A stretch of 48,719 bases of DNA from an uncultured Eubacteriales bacterium (GTDB lineage: Bacteria; Bacillota; Clostridia; Lachnospirales; Lachnospiraceae). Made by a program: the position numbers and the translations under genes. Location: contig ONPU01000015.1 of NCBI GenBank assembly GCA_900319795.1, forward strand, positions 1-48,719. Reading direction: 5' to 3'. The stretch's first letter is position 1, and each line of letters starts with the position of its first letter. Shown piece after piece: positions 34,214 to 42,385 of the stretch. Below the pieces are notes generated by a model. The model was not told the DNA's origin. It did not search any database and saw only the letters and a list, made by a program, of their open reading frames with translations.

Positions 34214-35578
34214 TTATGAGAAGTTCGTGATCAGTGCGATGATTCGCAGCAGGAACAGGCAGAAGATTACCCACATGACCGGGCTGATTTCCTTTGCCTT
34301 TCCGATCAGGACTTTGACGATGACCCATGTCAGCATACCGAACATGATGCCCGTCGCGATGGAGTAGGCCAGCGGCATCATGATGAGAGCCATATATCCG
34401 CCGAGGACATCAGCGGGATCATCACTGAAATCCATGGAACGGACGGCGGAAACCATCAGCATGCCGACATAGATGAGGGCTGGGGCCGTCGCGAATGACG
34501 GGATTGCGAGGAAGACCGGACTGAAGATGAGGGCCAGGAGGAACCAGAATCCCGTAACGACTGCGGTCAGGCCGGTTCTTCCGCCTTCCGCCACACCGGC
34601 GGAGGATTCCACGAAGGACGTGATCGTTGAAGTTCCGAGGCAGGCGCCGATCGTCGTGCCGATGGCGTCGGTGAGAAGGACGCGGCCGGCGCGGGGAAGC
34701 TCTCCATTTTCATCCAGAAGGTTCGCTTTCTCGGCGACACCGACCACGGTTCCGACTGTATCGAAGAGGTCGACATAGAGGAAGGAGACCATGATCGCGA
34801 GGAACTCGATCAGGTGAGATCCGGCCCAGGCGAAGTTAAACTTGAATGCCGTATTTGCCAGTCCGCTGAAATTCAGCGAGACAATCGAAGTCGGAATGAC
34901 GGAGTAGGTGCCATTTTCCAGAACCGGAACATACCAGCCGATCTTTTCGGCGATCATACCCATAATCCAGGTGGCGATGATTCCGATGAGGAGGGCTCCT
35001 TTGACCTTATAGTGCGAAAGAACGACAATGATCACAAGTCCGATGAGGCAGAGAACAACCTGCGGATCTTTGAAACTTCCAAGATCTACCAGTGTAGCGG
35101 AAGAGTCGACGATGACGCCTGCCCCCTGCATGCCGATGAACGCGATGAAAAGTCCGATACCGGCTGTGATTCCGAGCTTCAGGTTTGTGGGAATTCCGTT
35201 GACCATCTGCTCGCGGACCTTGAACAGGGACAGAATGATGAAGACGATGCCTTCGAGAAAGACGGCTGTCAGGCAGATCGTGAATGCGTCGGGGGATCCC
35301 CCAAGCTCACCGAGACAGACCGTATAGGCGAAGTACGCGTTGAGGCCCAGCCCGGCCGATAGAGCGATCGGATAATTTGCCCAGAATCCCATGATCATCG
35401 TCGCAATCGCCGAAGCCAGGGCCGTGGCCACAAAGACGCCGTTGGCGTCCATAACGACGCTCAGAATACTCGGATTGACTGCCAGAATGTAGGCCATTGC
35501 CAGAAATGTGGTGGTACCGGCTATGAATTCCGTACGCACGTCGGTGCCATGTTCCTTAAGATGAAAAATCTTATCCAT
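34214..35578 (-). CDS. NCS2-family purine (hypoxanthine/guanine) permease, AzgA type (454 aa)
   Basis: Polytopic membrane protein with about 12-14 hydrophobic segments. The N-terminal signature (TEFIAGTTTFLAMAYIL, about 16-32), the GLGLNAYFAY motif (about 76-85) and the LFDTVGTVVGVA segment (about 270-281) are typical of the AzgA/PbuG/YicO group, which import hypoxanthine, guanine or adenine with protons. Ribosome site AAAGGGG. Own promoter; no purine riboswitch consensus in the short upstream region, unlike many pbuG genes. Confidence 0.93.
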   Translation of the reverse strand: MDKIFHLKEHGTDVRTEFIAGTTTFLAMAYILAVNPSILSVVMDANGVFVATALASAIATMIMGFWANYPIALSAGLGLNAYFAYTVCLGELGGSPDAFTICLTAVFLEGIVFIILSLFKVREQMVNGIPTNLKLGITAGIGLFIAFIGMQGAGVIVDSSATLVDLGSFKDPQVVLCLIGLVIIVVLSHYKVKGALLIGIIATWIMGMIAEKIGWYVPVLENGTYSVIPTSIVSLNFSGLANTAFKFNFAWAGSHLIEFLAIMVSFLYVDLFDTVGTVVGVAEKANLLDENGELPRAGRVLLTDAIGTTIGACLGTSTITSFVESSAGVAEGGRTGLTAVVTGFWFLLALIFSPVFLAIPSFATAPALIYVGMLMVSAVRSMDFSDDPADVLGGYMALIMMPLAYSIATGIMFGMLTWVIVKVLIGKAKEISPVMWVIFCLFLLRIIALITNFS

Positions 35579-35630
35579 TGGCTTCCCCTTTCTTCGATTT
35601 TAAAGTAAAACCGCAAGTTTCTTTAGAAAT

Positions 35631-35660
35631 ATTTTATCATTCCGGCGGAGTGATGGTCAA
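35631..35660 (-). promoter_or_regulatory. Promoter of the purine permease gene
   Basis: Reading the minus strand: TTGACC (35655-35660), 18-bp spacer, TAAAAT (35631-35636). Its -35 is 9 bp from the family B palindrome. Confidence 0.65.
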
Positions 35661-35668
35661 TGCAGATA

Positions 35669-35726
35669 AGACAGTAGGGACAGTCCCCGGTGTCTTGTAA
35701 GACACCGGGGACTGTCCCTACTGTCT
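35669..35726. repeat. Repeat family B: perfect palindrome with 28-bp arms
   Basis: Arms 35669-35696 and 35699-35726 are exact inverted copies around a GT centre, with ends AGACAGTAGGGACAG / CTGTCCCTACTGTCT. It sits in the divergent region between two promoters, so it is not a normal terminator for either gene. Confidence 0.95.
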
Positions 35727-35743
35727 GGTCTACCAAGAGGCAC

Positions 35744-35772
35744 TTTACAAATTTAGCACATTAAAGTATGAT
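35744..35772 (+). promoter_or_regulatory. Promoter of the NRAMP-pxp-acc operon
   Basis: TTTACA, 17-bp spacer, TATGAT; leader of about 85 nt before ATG 35864. Confidence 0.75.
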
Positions 35773-35787
35773 AGTAAGTGAATTCCA

Positions 35788-35836
35788 GAGGTGCTGTGGG
35801 GAACTTCCGTTCTGAAAAACGAAACACAGCCACCTC
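35788..35836 (+). promoter_or_regulatory. Structured 5' leader of the NRAMP-pxp-acc operon
   Basis: GAGGTGCTGTG (35788-35798) pairs with CACAG-C-CACCTC (35825-35836), 11 bp with one bulged C. Inside lies a second hairpin, TTCCGTT / AACGAAA (35805-35811 with 35818-35824), with one mismatch. The ribosome site AAGGGGGT (35848-35855) is just outside. No riboswitch class I can name. Confidence 0.5.
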
Positions 35837-35863
35837 CATCTTATGAAAAGGGGGTAGTTTACC

Positions 35864-37129
35864 ATGAAAGACAAAAAGAAAAGCGGGGCGCTGCTCGGTG
35901 CCGCATTCCTGATGGCAACATCGGCAATCGGACCGGGCTTCCTTACGCAGACCGCGACATTTACGGGCAGCCTTGGAGCGAGCTTCGGCTTCGTCATCCT
36001 TGTCTCGCTCCTTATGTCCGCAATCGCCCAGGTGAATATCTGGCGCGTTCTGTGTGTTTCCGGGAAACGCGGCCAGGATGTGGCCAATAACCTTCTGGGT
36101 GGACTCGGATATCTTCTGGCGGCGCTGATCGCTCTCGGCGGCCTGGCATTTAACATCGGAAATGTCGGCGGCGGCGCGCTCGGTTTCAACGCGCTCTTCG
36201 GAATTCCGGACAAGATCGGCTGCGTGATCGCAGGCCTTCTGGCGATTGTGATCTTCCTTTCAAAGCAGGCAAAATCCATCGTCGATCAGGTTGTGAAATA
36301 TCTCGGCGCGGTCATGATCGTCGTCATCCTCGTCGTCGTGTTCATCACGAAGCCGCCTGTAGGCGACGCTCTGAAAAATACGTTCGTTCCGTCCGCGGAA
36401 ATGGGAAGCCTTTTCCCGGCAATCCTGACACTGCTCGGCGGAACCGTCGGCGGATATATTACATTTGCCGGCGCGCACAGACTGATTGACGCGGGCGTCA
36501 CAGGCGAGGAGAACCTCGGCGAAGTCAACCGCAGTTCGGTCATGGGCATCTGCATCGCGGCGATCGTCCGTGTGCTCCTGTTCCTTGCGATCCTTGGCGT
36601 TGTCACGAAGTTTGCCGGCATCAATCTCAGCACTCCGGCAGAAAACGCGGGCATCGTGGACGCGGCTCTCAGCACGGACTATAAGGGCATCAGCAACCCG
36701 GCCGCATACGCGTTCCTCGTAGGCGCGGGCAATGTCGCTTACAGATTCGCCGGCCTCGTGATCCTCTGCGCCGCTCTGACATCGATTATCGGCGCGGCCT
36801 ATACATCGGTCTCCTTCCTGAAGACCTTCCATCCGTCGATCGCGAAAAATGAGAACTGGTGGATCATCGGCTTCATCGCTTTCTCGACACTCGTTATGGT
36901 CATCCTCGGCGGCGCGGCCAAGCTCCTCGTCCTCGCGGGCGCGGTCAACGGCCTCATCCTTCCGATTTCTCTCGGCGTCTGCCTGATCGCGGCCAAGAAC
37001 AAGAAGGTCATGGGCGAGCACTATCAGCATCCGACCTGGATGTGGGTTCTCGGCCTCATCGTCGTTGTTGTCTCTGCCTATGTCGGAATCAAGTCCTTCA
37101 GCAGCGGCATTATGAATCTGTTTGCCTGA
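35864..37129 (+). CDS. NRAMP-related transporter lacking the metal-binding motifs (421 aa)
   Basis: Eleven or so membrane helices with the NRAMP fold, starting with SAIGPGFLTQT (about 20-30). In canonical MntH the next block is DPGN and helix 6 carries MPH; here these positions read TGSL and AGAH, so the Asp, Asn and Met metal ligands are absent. It resembles B. subtilis YcsG, an NRAMP-like protein encoded beside ycsF, kipI and kipA. First gene of the operon with pxpB, pxpC, accB, accC and pxpA. Likely an importer for the operon's substrate (possibly 5-oxoproline or another small amide or acid) rather than manganese; that role is inference. Ribosome site AAGGGGGT. Confidence 0.85.
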   Translation: MKDKKKSGALLGAAFLMATSAIGPGFLTQTATFTGSLGASFGFVILVSLLMSAIAQVNIWRVLCVSGKRGQDVANNLLGGLGYLLAALIALGGLAFNIGNVGGGALGFNALFGIPDKIGCVIAGLLAIVIFLSKQAKSIVDQVVKYLGAVMIVVILVVVFITKPPVGDALKNTFVPSAEMGSLFPAILTLLGGTVGGYITFAGAHRLIDAGVTGEENLGEVNRSSVMGICIAAIVRVLLFLAILGVVTKFAGINLSTPAENAGIVDAALSTDYKGISNPAAYAFLVGAGNVAYRFAGLVILCAALTSIIGAAYTSVSFLKTFHPSIAKNENWWIIGFIAFSTLVMVILGGAAKLLVLAGAVNGLILPISLGVCLIAAKNKKVMGEHYQHPTWMWVLGLIVVVVSAYVGIKSFSSGIMNLFA

Positions 37130-37152
37130 TCGGTGTATTAATGAGAAATGGA

Positions 37153-37182
37153 TGGGTCAGAAGGAGTTCTCTTTCTGACCCA
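37153..37182 (+). other. Intercistronic hairpin between the NRAMP gene and pxpB
   Basis: TGGGTCAGAA (37153-37162) pairs perfectly with TTCTGACCCA (37173-37182). No T-tract follows, so it is more likely an RNA stability or processing element than a terminator. Confidence 0.5.
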
Positions 37183-37227
37183 CATTCTTCTATAGGCATC
37201 ATAGAAAATAACAAAATAGGAGCGAAT

Positions 37228-37962
37228 ATGGACAATATCAGAATTCTGACCGAGGGGGATTCCTCTCTTCTCATTCAGTTCGGCGATGAGATCAGCCCTC
37301 ACATCAATGCGCGGATCAGCGCTGTCGTCAAACTTCTGAAGAACTGCCAGATCGAAGGTGTTGTCGATCTGATTCCGTCATATACGGCACTGCTGATCAA
37401 TTACAATCCGCTCGTAATCCACTATGGGGATCTGAAAAAACGTGTGGAAGAGATCCTGAAAATGGATGTCAAAGGAGACGCGTCAGCAAAGAAGGTGGTG
37501 GAGATTCCGGTCCTCTACGGCGGGGATGCCGGGCCGGATCTGAAAAATATCGCGGAACACGCGGGCCTTACCGAGCAGGAAGTGATCGATATCCACTCTT
37601 CCCGCGACTATCTGATCTACATGCTCGGCTTTCTGCCCGGATTCTGTTATCTCGGAGGTCTTGACGAACGGATCCACACACCGCGTCTCGCGAATCCGCG
37701 CCTGAAGATCCGGGAGGGCAGCGTCGGAATCGGCGGCAACGCGACCGGCATCTATCCGATGGATTCGCCGGGAGGCTGGCAGCTCATGGGCCTTACTCCC
37801 GTGAAAACTTTTGATCCCTCACGGGAAGTGCCGATCCTGCTGAACGCGGGAGAGTATATCCGCTTCATCCCGATCGACGAAGCGGAATTTAAGCGGATCC
37901 GCGCCGAAGTGGAAGCGGGGACGTATCAGGTGATTGTTCATGAAGGAAAGGAGGAAAGCTGA
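37228..37962 (+). CDS. pxpB: 5-oxoprolinase subunit PxpB (KipI family, 244 aa)
   Basis: KipI/PxpB-family protein, the cyclophilin-fold half of the carboxyltransferase-like heterodimer. Family blocks are visible: EGDSSLLIQFG (about 8-18), the YLIYMLGFLPGFCYLGGL region (about 130-147), TPRLANPR and the GSVGIGGNATGIYP segment (about 168-181). With PxpA and PxpC it forms the ATP-dependent enzyme that opens 5-oxoproline to glutamate; the same pair is fused in urea carboxylase as its carboxyltransferase domain. ATG 37228 is set by AGGAG six bases upstream; the longer open frame is a shadow of the transporter gene. Stop and pxpC start overlap by one base (TGATG). Confidence 0.94.
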   Translation: MDNIRILTEGDSSLLIQFGDEISPHINARISAVVKLLKNCQIEGVVDLIPSYTALLINYNPLVIHYGDLKKRVEEILKMDVKGDASAKKVVEIPVLYGGDAGPDLKNIAEHAGLTEQEVIDIHSSRDYLIYMLGFLPGFCYLGGLDERIHTPRLANPRLKIREGSVGIGGNATGIYPMDSPGGWQLMGLTPVKTFDPSREVPILLNAGEYIRFIPIDEAEFKRIRAEVEAGTYQVIVHEGKEES

Positions 37963-38966
37963 TGGGTTTTCGTGTACTGAAAGCGGGTATGCAGACGACA
38001 ATCCAGGATCTCGGCCGCTATGGCTTCCAGAGCCAGGGCATCAGCGTCTCCGGCGCGATGGACGTCCGTTCCTTCAAGATTGCCAACCTTCTGCTCGATA
38101 ATCCTGAAAATGAAGCGGCCCTCGAGATCGCCCTCATCGGCCCGCATCTGCAGTTCACATCCGCGACCATTATCGCGATTACGGGCGGCGACTTCGAACC
38201 GACGATCAACGGGGAGCCGGCGCCGATGTATACTGCCATTTACGTGAACAAGGGCGACATTTTGAAATTCAAAAGCGCGAAGACGGGAAGTCGGTGTTAT
38301 GTGGCATTTTCCTCCTATCTGGACATCCCGGTCGTGATGGGCAGCCGCTGTACGAACTTAAAGAGCCAGACCGGCGGCTATAAAGGCAGGTGCCTGAAAG
38401 CCGACGACTATGTCGGATTCCGGATCAAGCGGCGCTATCTGCCGTTTTTCCTTTCCAGACATCTGGATCTCAACGAATTCAGTGACAATTCCGCGGAGCT
38501 CCGTGTCATTATGGGCCCCCAGACGGAAATGTTCACGAAGCAGGGAATCGAAACATTTTTATCGGAAGAATACCTTGTGACGAGCGATTTCGACAGGATG
38601 GGCTGCCGGCTGGACGGGGCATTTATCTCAACGAAGAACGGGTCGGATATCATTTCCGACGGAATCGCGTTCGGAGCCGTGCAGGTGCCGAGCCACGGGA
38701 AACCGATCATCATGCTTGCGGACAGACAGACGACCGGCGGATACGCGAAGATCGCGACGGTCACCTCGGTCGATATTCCGAAGCTCGTGCAGCGGAAGAC
38801 GGACCACAAAATCCGGTTTAAGGAGATTTCCGTTGAAGAAGCACAGAAGCTGCTTTTGAAGGAGCAGAAGGAATTCGCGGCAATGCGCGAGCAGATTCAC
38901 CAGCCCTGCAAGGAAGTGCTCGACTGCCGCCTGACGGCCAAGAGAATGGCCACACTGTTTCAATAA
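37962..38966 (+). CDS. pxpC: 5-oxoprolinase subunit PxpC (KipA family, biotin-dependent carboxyltransferase-like, 334 aa)
   Basis: KipA/PxpC family. Visible signatures are the N-terminal GMQTTIQDLGRYG (about 7-19), GISVSGAMD, ITGGDFEPTING, a PQTEMFT block and the late YAKIATV segment. Structurally the partner of PxpB; in urea carboxylase the equivalent domain transfers the carboxyl from biotin to the substrate. Start ATG 37962 overlaps the pxpB stop and has AAAGGAGG upstream. Followed after 27 bp by the biotin carrier gene, which strengthens a carboxyltransferase reading. Function with the known PxpABC enzyme versus a biotin-dependent activity remains open. Confidence 0.94.
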   Translation: MGFRVLKAGMQTTIQDLGRYGFQSQGISVSGAMDVRSFKIANLLLDNPENEAALEIALIGPHLQFTSATIIAITGGDFEPTINGEPAPMYTAIYVNKGDILKFKSAKTGSRCYVAFSSYLDIPVVMGSRCTNLKSQTGGYKGRCLKADDYVGFRIKRRYLPFFLSRHLDLNEFSDNSAELRVIMGPQTEMFTKQGIETFLSEEYLVTSDFDRMGCRLDGAFISTKNGSDIISDGIAFGAVQVPSHGKPIIMLADRQTTGGYAKIATVTSVDIPKLVQRKTDHKIRFKEISVEEAQKLLLKEQKEFAAMREQIHQPCKEVLDCRLTAKRMATLFQ

Positions 38967-38993
38967 AAATGAGTTGTAGGAAGGAGAAATTCC

Positions 38994-39470
38994 ATGGATC
39001 TTGAGAAAATCGCCGGAATCGTCAAAATACTGGAGGAGTCCTCGCTGAAAACACTTACTCTTAAAGAGGGTGATTTCAAACTGTCGCTGAGCAAGCTGGA
39101 CAACGCGCCTGTCATTGCGGGCGGGCCGGCCGTCGCTCCGCCTCCGATGCACATGATGGGAATGGTGCCTCCGGCTGTTCCCGGCGCGGGCGCTCCCGAA
39201 GCGGCAGCGGCCGAGGAAGAGAGCGAAGAGGAGCTCTATATCACATCCCCGATTGTCGGGACATTTTATTCGGCGCCGGCGCCGGATGCTCCGGCATTTG
39301 TCAAAGTAGGCGATCATGTGAAGAACGGGCAGACCGTCTGTATCCTGGAAGCCATGAAACTGATGAATGAAATCCAGGCTGAATATGACTGCGAAATTGA
39401 CGCGGTGCTGGTCAGCAATGAGCAGAAGGTCGAGTACGGCCAGCCGCTGTTCCGTGTAAAGAAGGTTTGA
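38994..39470 (+). CDS. accB: Biotin carboxyl carrier protein (158 aa)
   Basis: C-terminal biotinyl domain with the biotinylation motif EAMKLMN, biotin on Lys122; N-terminal half with an Ala/Pro/Met-rich linker (about 45-75), as in AccB. Sequence begins MDLEKIAGIVKILEESSL, the AccB-type dimer helix. Ribosome site AAGGAG. It is encoded between pxpC and a biotin carboxylase gene and with no accA or accD in the window, so it may serve the pxp complex rather than fatty-acid synthesis. Confidence 0.95.
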   Translation: MDLEKIAGIVKILEESSLKTLTLKEGDFKLSLSKLDNAPVIAGGPAVAPPPMHMMGMVPPAVPGAGAPEAAAAEEESEEELYITSPIVGTFYSAPAPDAPAFVKVGDHVKNGQTVCILEAMKLMNEIQAEYDCEIDAVLVSNEQKVEYGQPLFRVKKV

Positions 39471-39504
39471 TCAAACAAGATGCCTTAAAAATGGAGGATC
39501 AACA

Positions 39505-40860
39505 TTGTTTAATAAAATCTTAATCGCGAACCGCGGTGAGATCGCGGTGCGCATTATCAGAGCCTGCCGTGCTCTCGGGGTCCGTTCCGTGGCGGTTTAC
39601 TCCAAAGAGGACGCCCACAGCATGCACGTGCAGATGGCGGATCAGAGAATCTGTATCGGAGAAGGCCCGGCCCGGAACCACTATCTGAACGCGGACCGGA
39701 TCATCGCCGCGGCGCTCAATATGGGCGCGGACGCGATCCATCCCGGCTACGGTTTTCTTTCGGAGAACAGTTCATTTGCCAGAAAATGTGAAGAGTGCGG
39801 CATCACCTTTATCGGCCCGTCCCCGGACGTCATCGATCGTATGGGAAATAAATCCGCCGCCCGCAAGACCATGATGGAAGCCGGCGTCCCGGTCATTCCG
39901 GGCTCGAAAGAGCCGGTTACGGACGTCGTCGAGGCGAAGGCGAAAGCGGAAGAGATCGGGTATCCGGTCATGATCAAAGCCTCTTCGGGAGGCGGCGGAA
40001 AAGGAATGCGCGCGGCCATGAACGCGGACGATTTCGAGCATGAGTTCTCAATCGCCCAGCGCGAGTCCGCCAATGCGTTCGGCGACGACACCATGTATCT
40101 GGAGCGGCTCATTTTGAAGCCGCGGCATGTTGAAGTGCAGGTAATGGGAGACAATTTCGGCCACGTCGTGGCACTTGGCGAGCGCGACTGCTCCGTGCAG
40201 CGCAATCACCAGAAACTGATCGAAGAGTCGCCATCGCCGGCCATTGACGACGAGACGCGGAGCCGCATGTATCAGGCGGCTGTACTGGCGGCGAAAACCG
40301 TCGGCTACACGAACGCGGGTACGATCGAGTTTATTGTGGACCAGGAAGGCGCGTTCTATTTTATGGAAATGAATACCCGGATCCAGGTGGAACACGGCGT
40401 CACGGAACTCGTCACGGGCACGGATCTCGTAATGGAGCAGATCCGCGTGGCGGCCGGGGCGGAGTTATCATTTCCAGAAAAAGAAATACGGCTTCGCGGA
40501 CACGCGATCGAATGCCGCATCAACGCCGAAATTCCCGAAAAGAATTTCATGCCGTCGCCCGGAAAGGTTCAGCATCTGCACCTGCCCGGCGGGGCCGGAG
40601 TGCGTGTGGATACGGCGCTTTACACGGGTTATACCGTGCCGTCTGACTTTGACTCGATGATCGCGAAGGTACTCGTGCACGCGCAGGACCGGCAGACCGC
40701 AATCATGAAAATGAAAGCCGCGCTCGACGAAATGGTCGTCCTCGGAATCGAGACGAATCTCGATTTCCAGTACAAAATGATTCAGACGCCGACCTTCATG
40801 GAAGGCAAGGCGGATACGGGCTTTGTCGAGGTCTTCATGCAGGGCGGACACCACAGCTGA
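39505..40860 (+). CDS. accC: Biotin carboxylase (451 aa, TTG start)
   Basis: ATP-grasp enzyme that carboxylates biotin with bicarbonate. Motifs: ANRGEIAVRI (8-17), ASSGGGGKGM (about 158-167), CSVQRNHQKLIEE (about 230-242), EMNTRIQVEHGVTE (about 288-301, with the catalytic Arg). Length matches AccC (about 450). The start is TTG 39505: GGAGG lies about eight bases before it and the protein sequence (FNKILIANRGE) aligns from there; no ATG is available nearby. Same operon as accB, pxpB, pxpC and pxpA. Confidence 0.96.
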   Translation: MFNKILIANRGEIAVRIIRACRALGVRSVAVYSKEDAHSMHVQMADQRICIGEGPARNHYLNADRIIAAALNMGADAIHPGYGFLSENSSFARKCEECGITFIGPSPDVIDRMGNKSAARKTMMEAGVPVIPGSKEPVTDVVEAKAKAEEIGYPVMIKASSGGGGKGMRAAMNADDFEHEFSIAQRESANAFGDDTMYLERLILKPRHVEVQVMGDNFGHVVALGERDCSVQRNHQKLIEESPSPAIDDETRSRMYQAAVLAAKTVGYTNAGTIEFIVDQEGAFYFMEMNTRIQVEHGVTELVTGTDLVMEQIRVAAGAELSFPEKEIRLRGHAIECRINAEIPEKNFMPSPGKVQHLHLPGGAGVRVDTALYTGYTVPSDFDSMIAKVLVHAQDRQTAIMKMKAALDEMVVLGIETNLDFQYKMIQTPTFMEGKADTGFVEVFMQGGHHS

Positions 40861-40906
40861 TCCGTCGGCGGACCGGATGAAGCCGGATTTCAGGAGGAGA
40901 ACAGGT

Positions 40907-41683
40907 ATGGGAGCATTGTACAAGATCGATCTGAATTCGGATCTGGGAGAGAGCTTTGGAAATTATAAAATCGGCAGGGACGAAGATGTCATCCCGCTGA
41001 TTTCTTCCGCCAACATCGCCTGCGGTTACCATGCCTCGGATCCCGTGGTCATGGACAGAACCGTGCGGATCGCGAAGGAAGCCGGAATCGCGGCAGGCGC
41101 GCATCCGGGCTATCCGGACCTGATGGGCTTCGGCCGCAGAAACATGGCCGTGTCCCCTTCGGAGGCGAAGGCCTATGTGCTCTATCAGCTTGGCGCGCTG
41201 GACGCGTTCATGAAGACGATCGGGCTGCCGATGCAGCACGTGAAGCCTCACGGCGCATTTTACAACATGGCGGCCAAGGACGCCGCCCTCGCCGAGGCGA
41301 TCTGCGAAGCCGTGAAAGAATACAATCCCGAGCTGATCATCCTGGCCCTTTACGGCGGCGAACTTGAAAAGTGCGCCCGCGCCATGGGTCTTCGGACGGC
41401 TTCGGAGTTCTTCGCGGACAGGGCCTACGAGGACGACGGATCTCTTGTCAACCGCCGGCTCGAGGGCGCGGTCATTCACGACGAGGAAATCGCGATCGCC
41501 CGGACCGTGAAAATGATCAAGGAAAAGAAGGTGACGACGATCCACGGGACGGAAATCGAGCTGGACTGCCGCTCCGTCTGCGTACACGGCGACAACGAAA
41601 AGGCGCTGGCTTTCGTGAGGAGAATCCGCGAGGCCTTTGCGGCCGAGGGGATTGAGATCGCGCCGCTTCATGAAATCGTATAA
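40907..41683 (+). CDS. pxpA: 5-oxoprolinase subunit PxpA (LamB/YcsF family, 258 aa)
   Basis: LamB/YcsF family, the amidohydrolase-like barrel that opens the lactam ring with PxpB and PxpC. Signatures: DLNSDLGESFG (8-18), the SSANIACGYHASDP block (about 33-46) with its metal-binding His, GAHPGYPD (about 63-70), VKPHGAFYN (about 105-113) and the CVHGDN motif near the C-terminus. ATG 40907 with AGGAGGAG upstream; the longer frame overlapping accC is a shadow. Closes the oxoprolinase unit. A repeat family A unit starts two bases after its stop codon. Confidence 0.95.
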   Translation: MGALYKIDLNSDLGESFGNYKIGRDEDVIPLISSANIACGYHASDPVVMDRTVRIAKEAGIAAGAHPGYPDLMGFGRRNMAVSPSEAKAYVLYQLGALDAFMKTIGLPMQHVKPHGAFYNMAAKDAALAEAICEAVKEYNPELIILALYGGELEKCARAMGLRTASEFFADRAYEDDGSLVNRRLEGAVIHDEEIAIARTVKMIKEKKVTTIHGTEIELDCRSVCVHGDNEKALAFVRRIREAFAAEGIEIAPLHEIV

Positions 41684-41684
41684 G

Positions 41685-41715
41685 TGCACCAGAGGGGTCA
41701 GGCACCTGTGGTGCA
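41685..41715. repeat. Repeat family A: single unit, inverted
   Basis: One 31-bp unit, TGCACCAGAGG...CCTGTGGTGCA, in the opposite orientation to most copies, lying between the pxpA stop and the HAD gene's ribosome site, inside the probable operon. Confidence 0.92.
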
Positions 41716-41740
41716 AACCAAAGAACAGGACATAAAGAAG

Positions 41741-42382
41741 ATGAAAAAAGGGGCAATATTCGACATGGACGGCCTGATGTTTGACACGGAGCGCGTCTAT
41801 CAGGAGACATGGGAAGAACTGGGAGCGGAATACGGTGTCACGCTTGGCGACGTCTTCGCGCGGGAGATCTGCGGGACCGCCGGAGACAGAGAGAAAGAGA
41901 TCCTCTGCCGGTATTACCATACTGACGACGCGGAAAGCCTTCTTAAAGAAAATGCCCGGAGAGTGAGGCAGAAACTGACGGAAGTCGTTCCCGAAAAGCC
42001 GGGAATCCGCGAAATTCTGGCATTTTTTAAGGAAAATGGCGTCCGCACCGCCGTCGCGAGCAGCAGCCCCATCGAGCTGATCCGCCACAACCTGGCGCAG
42101 ACCGGGCTCGATCAGTATATTGATTCCATGATAAGCGGAGCCAATCTTGAACACGGCAAGCCCGCGCCCGATGTTTTTCTGAAGGCCGCGGAATCGATCG
42201 GACTTCCGGCCGAAGACTGCTATGTCTTTGAAGACGCGTATAACGGCGTCCGCGCGGGCCACGCGGCCGGGGCATATACGGTCATGATCCCGGATATTCT
42301 GCCGCCGGATGACGAAATGCGCGCGAAAGCCGACCTCATCTGCGACACACTGACGGAAGCACTTGCCATCATCCGCAGCTAA
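41741..42382 (+). CDS. HAD-superfamily phosphatase/phosphoglucomutase-like hydrolase (213 aa)
   Basis: HAD subfamily IA with cap domain. Motif I DMDGLMFDT (7-15) holds the nucleophile Asp7 and general acid Asp9; motif II is ASSSPIELI (about 106-114); the motif III Lys lies near GKPAPDVF (about 138-145), and motif IV is YVFEDAYNGVRA (about 160-171). The sequence is closest by eye to beta-phosphoglucomutase/YhfT-like or phosphatase members. Start ATG 41741 is set by homology; AGGA lies about 11 bases before. It follows pxpA across one repeat unit and may be part of that operon or just adjacent. Substrate unknown. Confidence 0.85.
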   Translation: MKKGAIFDMDGLMFDTERVYQETWEELGAEYGVTLGDVFAREICGTAGDREKEILCRYYHTDDAESLLKENARRVRQKLTEVVPEKPGIREILAFFKENGVRTAVASSSPIELIRHNLAQTGLDQYIDSMISGANLEHGKPAPDVFLKAAESIGLPAEDCYVFEDAYNGVRAGHAAGAYTVMIPDILPPDDEMRAKADLICDTLTEALAIIRS

Positions 42383-42385
42383 AAC

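Noticed and set aside
35579-35668. Purine riboswitch in front of the purine permease gene
   Set aside because: The leader is short and none of the conserved loop sequences is present.
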